From RGIG5952 sp045603485 (GTDB lineage: Bacteria > Verrucomicrobiota > Kiritimatiellia > RFP12 > JAAYLN01): a stretch of 7,073 nucleotides of DNA. Position numbers and translations under genes: made by a program. The stretch is from assembly GCA_045603485.1 (NCBI GenBank), contig JAZUMF010000099.1, forward strand, positions 1 through 7,073. Reading direction: 5' to 3'. Shown here one piece after another: positions 1 through 5,498 of this stretch (positions are counted from its first letter, which is position 1; every line of letters begins with the position of its first letter). The notes under the pieces are model-generated. The model saw only the letters and a program-made list of their open reading frames with translations, made no database searches and was not told where the DNA came from.

Positions 1-22
1 TCCAATTTGCCCCGCCATCATT

Positions 23-57
23 GAATAATGGATACTGGATATTGGATACTGGATAAT
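23..57. repeat. Heptamer tandem repeat, five copies
   Basis: Five consecutive 7-bp units read GAATAAT, GGATACT, GGATATT, GGATACT and GGATAAT, giving a consensus GGATAyT. A 14-bp higher-order period is also visible because the second and fourth units are identical. The array lies 21 bp beyond the stop codon of the four-helix-bundle gene remnant on the minus strand. My recollection is that similar degenerate arrays of this composition occur next to genes of that family in other genomes. The link here is inferred from proximity. Confidence 0.7.
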
Positions 58-78
58 TGCACATTCCATTCCCACCAT

Positions 79-303
79 TCACTGCTTGCAAATCCGTTTC
101 CGCGCCGTGGACACGCTTGCGCCGAATATCCGCGAAATCTCCTGCGATTCCGTTATCAAGTCAGCAAGCTTCGTCTTTTCCACATAGCCAGATTCACCAA
201 TCAGTTTGAGCCATATCCGCGTCTCGGACAACTCTTTCATGGACACCTTCAGCTTGTGCACGAAATCCTTGCCCGACTCCGCCTCGCAAGCCTCGTCAAA
301 GTT
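79..303 (-). pseudogene. C-terminal half of a four-helix-bundle (23S rRNA IVS-type) protein
   Basis: About 74 codons read in one frame down to a TGA at 79-81. The translation starts NFDEACEAESGKDFVHKL and continues through an ETRIWLKLIGESGY segment to STARKR, which matches the conserved second half of the four-helix-bundle / S23-like family (TIGR02436 type, about 115-130 residues), including the [ND]-[YF]-x-EA, KDF-[IV]-HKL and ETxxWLxLI signatures. Helix 1 and most of helix 2 are missing. The frame stays open upstream to a stop at 433-435, but has no ATG, GTG or TTG there and loses family resemblance. The only usable start is a GTG at 259-261, which would give just 60 residues. I read it as a truncated, probably dead gene. 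The function of the family is not established; members were first found inside 23S rRNA intervening sequences. A heptamer repeat follows it, and a transposase-like tail on the opposite strand abuts its broken end. Confidence 0.7.
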
Positions 304-312
304 GTCGCGGCG

Positions 313-429
313 GACACGCTGGAGAGACGGACGCGGAAAAACTATGTGCGGGCCGTCAAGCGACGTCCAAAGCCTTATCCTCTGCTGACAAAGCCGCGTT
401 CGGAATATCGCCCGGAGGAGGTAATATGA
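313..429 (+). pseudogene. Possible C-terminal tail of an IS4-like transposase
   Basis: On the plus strand this segment encodes a strongly basic tail with RKNYVRAVKRRPKPYPLLTK followed by PRSEYRPEE and a TGA at 427-429. The pattern VKRRPKxYPxLTKPR near the very C-terminus is, from memory, typical of IS4-type DDE transposases. No DDE catalytic domain is present: upstream, the same frame merely runs antisense to the four-helix-bundle remnant, so only the last 35-40 residues could remain. No terminal inverted repeat or target-site duplication was found next to it. The AGGAGG at 416-421 looks like a ribosome binding site but is formed by the final Glu-Glu-Val codons. The assignment rests on a short motif and is moderately uncertain. 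The alternative is a chance basic antisense translation. Confidence 0.38.
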
Positions 430-447
430 GCCTTAAGTTAGCGGCAT

Positions 448-903
448 TCAGCTTTGACCCTTATGTTTCCCCGAGTCTCGGACCACATAACGACTAACAA
501 GCAATTTAAACTTATGTCGTTCGCCCTCGGATAAGAACGATACGATTCTTCTCCCTTTGCTCGTATCAAGCTTAAGACAATAACATGTCAATCGCAAAAG
601 CGGAACCTTATTGAATGCCGTTTTCATCAAAACCGAATACTCGTCACAAATCCCCACGACACAAAACAATTCCTTGCCGCGCTTAACATACAATGCCCCC
701 TCGCGGTCGTATGCCTCAAATGGTTTAGGCAAATCCACCAGCCCGAGCCTAGCAATAAAACACCCGATGCCAATCAATACCGCTATCACGGCTGCCACTT
801 TCCAATCAACCATGCCTTTGGCAAAATTTCTCGCTAAGATATAAGCTATAAATGCCATCCACAACAGCAGGATGTAAGCCGACAACTGAACGGTCAATTG
901 CAC
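448..903 (-). CDS. Two-helix membrane protein, unrecognised; 5' end probably disrupted
   Basis: The 151-residue frame begins at a GTG (901-903) and ends at TGA. I do not recognise the family. Two hydrophobic helices are visible, about residues 8-24 and 35-51, separated by a short basic stretch (ARNFAKG), so a hairpin with most of the chain on one side of the membrane is likely. Residues 60-140 form a mixed, probably beta-rich soluble domain with scattered Cys and Lys/Arg, and the tail is basic (RDSGKHKGQS). The GTG is a doubtful start: the same frame stays open to 999 and encodes a convincing protein segment (see 904-999), yet offers no standard start codon. ATG codon 16 is another possible start but would cut into the first helix. 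The gene lies about 360 bp beyond the kinase stop, across a repeat-bearing gap, so it is probably a separate transcription unit. A weak promoter candidate sits at 1058-1087. Confidence 0.65.
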   Translation of the reverse strand: MQLTVQLSAYILLLWMAFIAYILARNFAKGMVDWKVAAVIAVLIGIGCFIARLGLVDLPKPFEAYDREGALYVKRGKELFCVVGICDEYSVLMKTAFNKVPLLRLTCYCLKLDTSKGRRIVSFLSEGERHKFKLLVSRYVVRDSGKHKGQS

Positions 904-999
904 AATCCACCGTTCAAATCGCGAATGACCATAGATGTAAATCGGGTGCTCGATCCTCTCACTCCTCTGTCGCGAGTATTGCCAGCAATCTTTTCTTCC
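904..999 (-). other. Coding-like upstream extension without a start codon (likely frameshifted 5' end)
   Basis: In frame with the membrane protein, 32 further codons precede the GTG and end at a TGA (1000-1002). They include RSERIEHPIYIYGHSRFERW, which looks like real protein leading into the first membrane helix. No ATG, GTG or TTG occurs in this stretch. A neighbouring frame supplies ATG starts at 1044-1046 and 1008-1010 and reads MRHEEEKIAGNTRDR before diverging. Joining it to the extension needs a single -1 shift (or one restored base) somewhere between about 995 and 960. An AAAAG run lies in this interval, so a real mutation, a sequencing error and a slippage site are all possible. Confidence 0.5.
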
Positions 1000-1057
1000 T
1001 CATGACGCATGAAGTCTACCACATCCCACAGCCAACAGTCAAGCATATACAGTAAAA

Positions 1058-1087
1058 CTTATACAGAAGGGTCTTAAAGGTTTTGAA
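1058..1087 (-). promoter_or_regulatory. Candidate sigma70 promoter upstream of the membrane protein
   Basis: On the minus strand TTCAAA (1082-1087) is separated by 18 bp from TATAAG (1058-1063), giving four of six and five of six matches to consensus. Transcription would start near 1050, upstream of both ATG codons of the neighbouring frame. This fits the idea that the gene once began at 1010 or 1046. It rests on sequence match alone. Confidence 0.3.
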
Positions 1088-1091
1088 TTTT

Positions 1092-1150
1092 AACACAGAG
1101 GCGCAGAGTTTTTGCGATAAATAGAAGTAATAAAAAATTTTACCGCAGAG
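1092..1150. repeat. Degenerate CAGAG-type intergenic repeats
   Basis: The octamers ACACAGAG (1093-1100) and GCGCAGAG (1101-1108) are directly adjacent, and a third copy, CCGCAGAG (1143-1150), follows 34 bp later in the same orientation after an AT-rich spacer. These sit in the 205-bp non-coding gap between the membrane protein's upstream region and the kinase stop codon. I recall degenerate repeats of this CACAGAGG type as common between genes in planctomycete and other PVC genomes. Apart from the promoter candidate at 1058-1087, I see no other feature in this gap; in particular there is no convincing hairpin-plus-T-run terminator after the kinase. Confidence 0.4.
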
Positions 1151-1260
1151 ATTTCTAGTCATCTGATGGTTAAATGGTATTTGCAAGTTTGACAGTAAAG
1201 ATAGTTTGCGAGTATAACACTGGGTCTAAGAGATGCAATCGCAATGCCCTAACGCAAAAC

Positions 1261-2277
1261 CTATCTCTGGCACAAAAGAAATGCCGCAACAAAAGCGGCA
1301 ACCGCACCAAGAGCAACAAGCACCCAATATTTTACAGGTGAAATGGTTTTTGCTTCGGCGACTTCGATGGTCTCGGATGAATTGGTCTTCAGGGACATCG
1401 TGCTTGGGGCTTCACATGAAGTGAGGCCAAGGAGGTCGCCTTGCATATTTTCTTCTAGATAGTTAAGAACTGCGCGAATCATGGCAATGGCTTCTTGCCA
1501 ATTCTCTGGGCGGTTCACTCTATCCTTTGCCAAAAACTTTGCAAGCATTACCGCACACGGCGCAGAAACTTCAGGATTGAGCGAGCGGACATCCGGCACT
1601 TGATCGACGCATTGACACTCCAATATCTCATCATCGCTCTTACCGGCAAAAAGCGCGCGCCCTGATAGAAGATGATAAATTGTCGCACCAAGTGAATAGA
1701 TGTCGGCACGCGCATCCAGCTCTGCATCTCCTCTAGCCTGCTCCGGAGACATATAGCTTGGCGTTCCTGAAATATATTCATTGGCATACTCGCCCTTTAT
1801 TGAACGCGCGATTCCCATATCGGTAATACGGACGGTACCATCGCCGTCAACCATGATGTTAGCAGGCTTAATATCGCAATGGATAAGGCCGATTGAGCGG
1901 ACGGCGTAGTCAAGAGCTACGGCGACAGACTCCGCAACGGTCAAAACATCAAGCTCGCGAAGCTTTCCTTTACGGGCAAGCCAACGCCCCGTATCGTAAC
2001 CTGCTGCCAATTCCATAACATAATAGTAATGGCCCGCTTGGCATCCGACTTCGAAGACGGTTACGATATTGGCATGATCTAAAAGACCGGCGGATTTAGC
2101 CTCCGCATAAAATGACTCAACATCCTGCGGACGGCTTGAAATATCATCATTCAAAATCTTAACGGCAACTTTGCGCTTCGGCTCATGCTGTTCGGCTTCC
2201 CAAACGGTAGCCATACCGCCTTTGCCAAGGCACCTGATAAAAGTAAATCCATGGAGATTTGGAAGCTCTTCCGCCAT
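1261..2277 (-). CDS. Hanks-type Ser/Thr protein kinase with C-terminal membrane anchor
   Basis: The 338-residue protein has a kinase domain at about residues 9-272. Visible motifs are the glycine-rich loop LGKGGMATV (17-25), ATP-binding K40 in VAVK, helix-C E59, catalytic loop HCDIKPAN (133-140; base D135, K137, N140), metal-binding DMG (153-155), activation-segment GTPSYMSPE (171-179), structural D192 and R256. It should transfer phosphate from ATP to Ser/Thr of an unknown target. Two signature residues differ: HRD is HCD, so it is a non-RD kinase probably not switched on by the usual activation-loop phosphorylation route, and DFG is DMG. After a Ser/Thr-rich linker (about 288-312), a single hydrophobic helix at 317-335 ends almost at the C-terminus. 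The kinase therefore faces the cytoplasm and has no PASTA or other outside sensor. The ATG starts 6 bp after the stop of the zinc-protein gene, with an AGGA site overlapping that stop, indicating coupled expression in one operon. Kinase identity is near certain; the target is unknown. Confidence 0.95.
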   Translation of the reverse strand: MAEELPNLHGFTFIRCLGKGGMATVWEAEQHEPKRKVAVKILNDDISSRPQDVESFYAEAKSAGLLDHANIVTVFEVGCQAGHYYYVMELAAGYDTGRWLARKGKLRELDVLTVAESVAVALDYAVRSIGLIHCDIKPANIMVDGDGTVRITDMGIARSIKGEYANEYISGTPSYMSPEQARGDAELDARADIYSLGATIYHLLSGRALFAGKSDDEILECQCVDQVPDVRSLNPEVSAPCAVMLAKFLAKDRVNRPENWQEAIAMIRAVLNYLEENMQGDLLGLTSCEAPSTMSLKTNSSETIEVAEAKTISPVKYWVLVALGAVAAFVAAFLLCQR

Positions 2278-2283
2278 TAAATC

Positions 2284-3294
2284 CTACTTTACAACCTTGC
2301 CGTCACCACCGCATTTGCCGCAAAGTACCCGCAATGACCCTTTACAAAATGGGCAATTCTCTTTGGGCTGCTCTTTGGGATTTCGCTTTGTGCAAATGTG
2401 GCAAGCTTCAAGACCCGTACCCTTGCAATCTTTGCACATCGGCAACTCACCCGAGCCATCGCACTTTTTGCATGGCCGCACTCCCTTGCCTGAGCAGTCA
2501 ATGCATGAGGATTTCGCGGTTCCTCTGCAATGAGGACACTTATCACGCATAACGAGATCAGTTTTAGGAGTTAGCGAATTGGGATTTCGGCGCTCTATAA
2601 ATCCATTTTTACATTTTGGTCCGCGACACTTGACGCGACCGGAGCCGCCGCACTTATTGCATGATTCGCCGCCTGAACCATCGCATTTAACGCAACGAGG
2701 TTGCATGGCATGGCGAATAGCCGCCAAAGATGCCGGCATAAGGGTTTGCGGCCAATCCAACGGCACCCAGACGGCGCCGAATGGAGTTCGCCCGACACTG
2801 CGAAAATAATCTTCGGCTTCGCGACGCGCCTTTCGCATGGCTACGGCTCTGCGTGAAGGTACCACGGAAGCATTGAAACCATCTTGCGTGCGCTTCAATT
2901 CCGCAACGAGCAACTGTGCCGCCCTAGCCTCGAAATCGGCGCCCGATTCGGCGGCAAGCAACGCTTGCGCATTACGATAGAGAACGATAGCCAATGCTCC
3001 ATTTTCGGCTGAAACGCGACGAGCCTCTGCAACATCGGCGGCTACCGCCTTCATTACTTCAGTCGCTGCGGGCTTGGCTGCCTTTTTGGATAAATCTTCG
3101 GCCTTTGGCAATGAGGATGGAGCAAAGCCTGCGCCACAGGAGGCGCAAGCCGTCTGGCCTGATTCACCCTCTCGCCCGCACTCTGAACAAATCAAAAGCT
3201 CGTCGGCAAGAGAATAACAAGAGAAAAGCAGAAAAGCGCACATCGCGGCCATCAACCGCAATGCGCGCTCTGCGTAATTAAACAGCAAGGACAT
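2284..3294 (-). CDS. Exported cysteine-rich protein with zinc ribbon and DnaJ-type CxxCxGxG repeats
   Basis: The 336-residue protein starts with an export signal: R10 and R13, then a hydrophobic stretch at 14-29. It may be cut after SLA (30/31), or be a lipoprotein at C26 (L-F-S-C, an imperfect lipobox). The mature part begins with a likely zinc ribbon (C36, C39, C50, C53). An Ala/Lys/Glu-rich helical region follows (about 65-165), then ten cysteine pairs from 201 to 328. Several pairs are textbook CxxCxGxG units as in the DnaJ zinc domain (201-204, 212-215, 275-278, 287-290, 325-328). DnaJ has four units binding two zinc ions; this array is more than twice as long and has no J domain. By analogy it could bind zinc and unfolded or partner protein, but function is inferred only. 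A Cys-rich zinc protein predicted to lie outside the cytoplasm is unusual. Its ATG is 2 bp after the 69-residue gene's stop and the kinase start is 6 bp after its own stop, so the three genes are almost certainly co-expressed. Confidence 0.85.
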   Translation of the reverse strand: MSLLFNYAERALRLMAAMCAFLLFSCYSLADELLICSECGREGESGQTACASCGAGFAPSSLPKAEDLSKKAAKPAATEVMKAVAADVAEARRVSAENGALAIVLYRNAQALLAAESGADFEARAAQLLVAELKRTQDGFNASVVPSRRAVAMRKARREAEDYFRSVGRTPFGAVWVPLDWPQTLMPASLAAIRHAMQPRCVKCDGSGGESCNKCGGSGRVKCRGPKCKNGFIERRNPNSLTPKTDLVMRDKCPHCRGTAKSSCIDCSGKGVRPCKKCDGSGELPMCKDCKGTGLEACHICTKRNPKEQPKENCPFCKGSLRVLCGKCGGDGKVVK

Positions 3295-3296
3295 GC

Positions 3297-3506
3297 TTAG
3301 GCCTTCGCCGCAGCAGCCTTCTTGACAATCTCAGGACGCCTGAGGGCTGCACGGACAGCGCCGGTAGTCATCTTGTTTGCGACTTCTTCTTCAACGCCAA
3401 GAGCGATGAGACGCTTTAACTGGGTCTTCTCACGGCGACGCTTATCACCAGCGGCCTTGACTGGACGCGTACGGGGCTTTTTATTGAGGGTTCTTCCTGT
3501 TCCCAT
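3297..3506 (-). CDS. Small basic protein, first gene of the kinase operon
   Basis: This 69-residue protein is strongly basic at its N-terminus (RTLNKKPRTRPVK, then DKRRREKTQLKR). It continues with what looks like two or three short helices (about 22-36, 38-45 and 48-57) and an Ala/Lys tail. The segment LIALGVEEEVANKMTTGAVR resembles a small helix-turn-helix or helix-extended-loop-helix unit, so nucleic-acid or ribosome binding is a fair guess, but I cannot name the family. It has no signal peptide and no cysteines. The ATG has a strong AGGAG site 8 bp upstream and a well-placed promoter, so it leads the operon. Its TAA is 2 bp from the start of the zinc-protein gene. The composition and the strong initiation signals argue that this short frame is a real gene. 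Confidence 0.75.
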   Translation of the reverse strand: MGTGRTLNKKPRTRPVKAAGDKRRREKTQLKRLIALGVEEEVANKMTTGAVRAALRRPEIVKKAAAAKA

Positions 3507-3514
3507 TTCTTAAT

Positions 3515-3519
3515 CTCCT
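3515..3519 (-). promoter_or_regulatory. Ribosome binding site of the 69-residue gene
   Basis: AGGAG lies 8 bp before the ATG at 3504-3506. It fixes the start of this short gene and supports it being translated. Confidence 0.7.
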
Positions 3520-3539
3520 AAAAATGTTTGTGAAATATT

Positions 3540-3569
3540 ATAATACCATAATCTACTGCATTCAGTCAA
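3540..3569 (-). promoter_or_regulatory. Sigma70-like promoter of the kinase operon
   Basis: On the minus strand TTGACT (3564-3569) and TATTAT (3540-3545) are 18 bp apart. A perfect TATAAT overlaps at 3537-3542 but with a less suitable 21-bp spacing. Predicted transcription starts about 25 bp before the gene's ATG, leaving a short leader that contains the AGGAG site. The promoter lies in the 111-bp gap after the DUF4838 gene, so the three downstream genes have their own transcription. Confidence 0.6.
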
Positions 3570-3577
3570 ATTTTGAC
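3565..3577. promoter_or_regulatory. Palindrome overlapping the -35 box, possible operator
   Basis: GTCAAATTTTGAC is a perfect inverted repeat of two 6-bp arms around one central base. It covers five of the six bases of the -35 element of the kinase-operon promoter. A dimeric regulator bound here would block RNA polymerase. There is no regulator gene in the window to connect with it, and a short AT-rich palindrome can arise by chance. Confidence 0.3.
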
Positions 3578-3617
3578 GCAATTTTTATCCTTAATTGCAG
3601 CAGCCACAAACAAAAAT

Positions 3618-5399
3618 CTATTTTTTCAGCAGCTTTGGCATCTTTGCGAGCCGCTCCTTTTCCTGCTCTTTGAATTTTGCCAACTGAACCTTCCAAGTGA
3701 CATGCTCGCTAAAATAAAACTCAGGATATTTCGTCAAAATCTCCTCCAAATCTGCAAGAATTTGAGAGCGGTCGGGGGTTGGCTTTACATTTGGATAACG
3801 ATGCAAGGCGACAGTGATATTTTGCCTATCCCAGCGCAACAAAAAATCGGTCAAAACCGAAACATACAGATACTGGCATTGTTTGTAAGAAACGGGATCA
3901 TCCTTTGTCGCCGCAAGAGCCTTGTGCACCAGTTCCCAGGCATTGAACATATCGCGGGCGCGATACCAGTTGTCATAGTTCATACCGTACATACGCATCT
4001 TGACATCTTTTGATGTACGCATTAAGCGAAGATTCTGCTCCCAGTATTTTTGCACAAATGGCGCGCCGTCACCAAAATTGCACTTGATATATTCAGAAAT
4101 CATCGCATCGATATTCTGATCGGGATTCCACGCAAACTGAGCCCAAATATATGCTTTAAGTTCTCCGAAATTAGATGTGCGTCCGAGCGCAAGCTGTGCG
4201 GAAACGCCTTTATATTTATGGTCTCTATAATAGCGCATCGTCTCTGCAATATTATAGAAATCGGCGCGAGGCTCATGGAAATTATTGAAGCCCGCATAAT
4301 AGTCCCAAATATAGATTCGGTTTTGTGCAAGCTTCTCCCAGCGCTGCGCTATTTCCTGCCATTGCTTGCACTTAGACACAGGCAGGTTTTGCGTATGGCC
4401 CAATGCAAGGCCGACGGAAACATTATTTTCAAGTTTGCATCTTTGAGGCGCCCGTTCCTTATCCCAATAAGCAAGAACCGTAAAGTGCAAATCTGGGTAC
4501 TCCTTATGGAAGCGGCGCGCCATCTCATTTGCGACATAGACCTCTAATGCCGCTGGACCGCCATTCATCTTAGAGCGGATACGCATACAACCCTTGCACT
4601 GGCAAAACTCATTATTATCAGCCGACACTACAGAGATAAAGCGCAAATCGGGTCTGGCTTTAAGCTCTTCCCTGATTTCAGCCTCAAAGGTATTGATACA
4701 CTCCTCATTAGATACGCACAGCTGCGTGGGCTTACGGGTGCCGTTGACAAGAGCATACCATTCGGGATGTGCGTCAAAGTACTTCTTTGGCTTCATAAAC
4801 TTGTATGTAATCGTCTCCCCGAAGGTGAACTGATATGAGCCGCCGTAGGCAGGGATGACTGAACCATTATGGCCCACCTTGACTCGCCAAGCCTGCATGG
4901 CAGGAGTGTGGCCGCAATCGGAAATGCTCCATCCCGAACGCGAATCGAACGGGGGATGGTATGAAATCTTAAAGCTGTTTGGAATTCTCAATGTCTTTAC
5001 CTCTGGCACCGTCTCGCGCCAAGGCGACCAATAACGGACGCCAAAGGTCTCCAGAAACTTATAAACGGCATATGCAGGGCCGCGAGGGGACTGACCTGTA
5101 ATCTCCAGCTCGCCATTCGCATTTACAAAGACGCGAATTTCGTCCGTAAACTTAGCATTGCATGGAGCCCCGATGCGAATAATAGGAAGAGACTCTGACT
5201 CGCCATCGGAAATTTGCAGTTTGACGCCAGTCATCTTCTCAACATACGAAACAAATTCAGAAGCGGCCTTTTCAGAGCTCTTGGGGCCCTTGGGGTCGAC
5301 CACAACCACAGCCGCGGCCTTACCATCGACAACAATATCAAAGGCAAACGACGGCAATATAAATGCAACCGCGATTATAAGTGAAACAAGTAAACGCAT
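3618..5399 (-). CDS. Exported DUF4838-family glycoside-hydrolase-like protein
   Basis: The 593-residue protein starts with a clear signal peptide (R2, hydrophobic 3-17, likely cut after SFA at 19). Residues 20-140 resemble the small alpha/beta domain found in front of alpha-glucuronidase and hexosaminidase-like barrels, with the typical EKAASEFVSYVEKMTGVKL segment and APAYAVYKFLE-like helix followed by GVRYWSP. The DUF4838 core follows: a QLCVSN segment (226-231), the SADNNEFCQCKGC signature (259-271; D261, C266, C268, C271), the yPDLHFTVLAYWD strand (301-313) and the IYIWDYYAGFNNF block (362-374). Such proteins are predicted TIM-barrel glycosidases abundant in PVC and Bacteroidetes carbohydrate-use gene sets; substrate is not known. 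A periplasmic or outside location is expected. The ATG is preceded by GGGAG 7 bp upstream. It lies downstream of the sialidase-like gene on the same strand, with about 100 bp between containing its own promoter. The highly charged C-terminal helix (KEQEKERLAKMPKLLKK) ends the protein. Family call is confident, activity inferred. Confidence 0.88.
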   Translation of the reverse strand: MRLLVSLIIAVAFILPSFAFDIVVDGKAAAVVVVDPKGPKSSEKAASEFVSYVEKMTGVKLQISDGESESLPIIRIGAPCNAKFTDEIRVFVNANGELEITGQSPRGPAYAVYKFLETFGVRYWSPWRETVPEVKTLRIPNSFKISYHPPFDSRSGWSISDCGHTPAMQAWRVKVGHNGSVIPAYGGSYQFTFGETITYKFMKPKKYFDAHPEWYALVNGTRKPTQLCVSNEECINTFEAEIREELKARPDLRFISVVSADNNEFCQCKGCMRIRSKMNGGPAALEVYVANEMARRFHKEYPDLHFTVLAYWDKERAPQRCKLENNVSVGLALGHTQNLPVSKCKQWQEIAQRWEKLAQNRIYIWDYYAGFNNFHEPRADFYNIAETMRYYRDHKYKGVSAQLALGRTSNFGELKAYIWAQFAWNPDQNIDAMISEYIKCNFGDGAPFVQKYWEQNLRLMRTSKDVKMRMYGMNYDNWYRARDMFNAWELVHKALAATKDDPVSYKQCQYLYVSVLTDFLLRWDRQNITVALHRYPNVKPTPDRSQILADLEEILTKYPEFYFSEHVTWKVQLAKFKEQEKERLAKMPKLLKK

Positions 5400-5436
5400 C
5401 TAATCTCTCCCTTCAATAAATGACACAACATTCAAA

Positions 5437-5465
5437 AGTATAACCAATCAAAAGTGGAATTTCAA
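5437..5465 (-). promoter_or_regulatory. Sigma70-like promoter of the DUF4838 gene
   Basis: TTGAAA (5460-5465) and TATACT (5437-5442) on the minus strand are separated by exactly 17 bp, close to the ideal arrangement. Transcription would start about 30 bp before the ATG, with the GGGAG ribosome site (5407-5411) in the leader. The promoter sits 34 bp beyond the stop of the sialidase-like gene, so the DUF4838 gene can be expressed separately even if read-through also occurs; no terminator hairpin is seen between the two genes. Confidence 0.6.
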
Positions 5466-5498
5466 CCTAACTAACTGCAAAGAGAGCTTAAACTAAAA

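Noticed and set aside
23..57. CRISPR array
   Set aside because: The units are 7 bp with no spacers, so this is a simple tandem repeat.
28..429. 133-codon open frame on the plus strand as one gene
   Set aside because: Its first two thirds are antisense to the recognisable four-helix-bundle remnant; only the last 35-40 codons have a protein-like motif, so it is kept as a transposase-tail fragment.
1200..1260. Terminator directly after the kinase stop
   Set aside because: No GC-rich stem followed by a T-run is present on the minus strand here.
2171..2552. Plus-strand frames rich in Cys, His and Pro
   Set aside because: They are mirror readings of the CxxC repeats in the zinc-protein gene on the minus strand.
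3573..4013. 146-codon plus-strand frame
   Set aside because: It lies almost wholly antisense to the well-supported DUF4838 gene, has no family resemblance and no ribosome site.
4050..4547. 165-codon plus-strand frame
   Set aside because: Antisense to the DUF4838 core motifs; its composition is what a complementary-strand reading would give.
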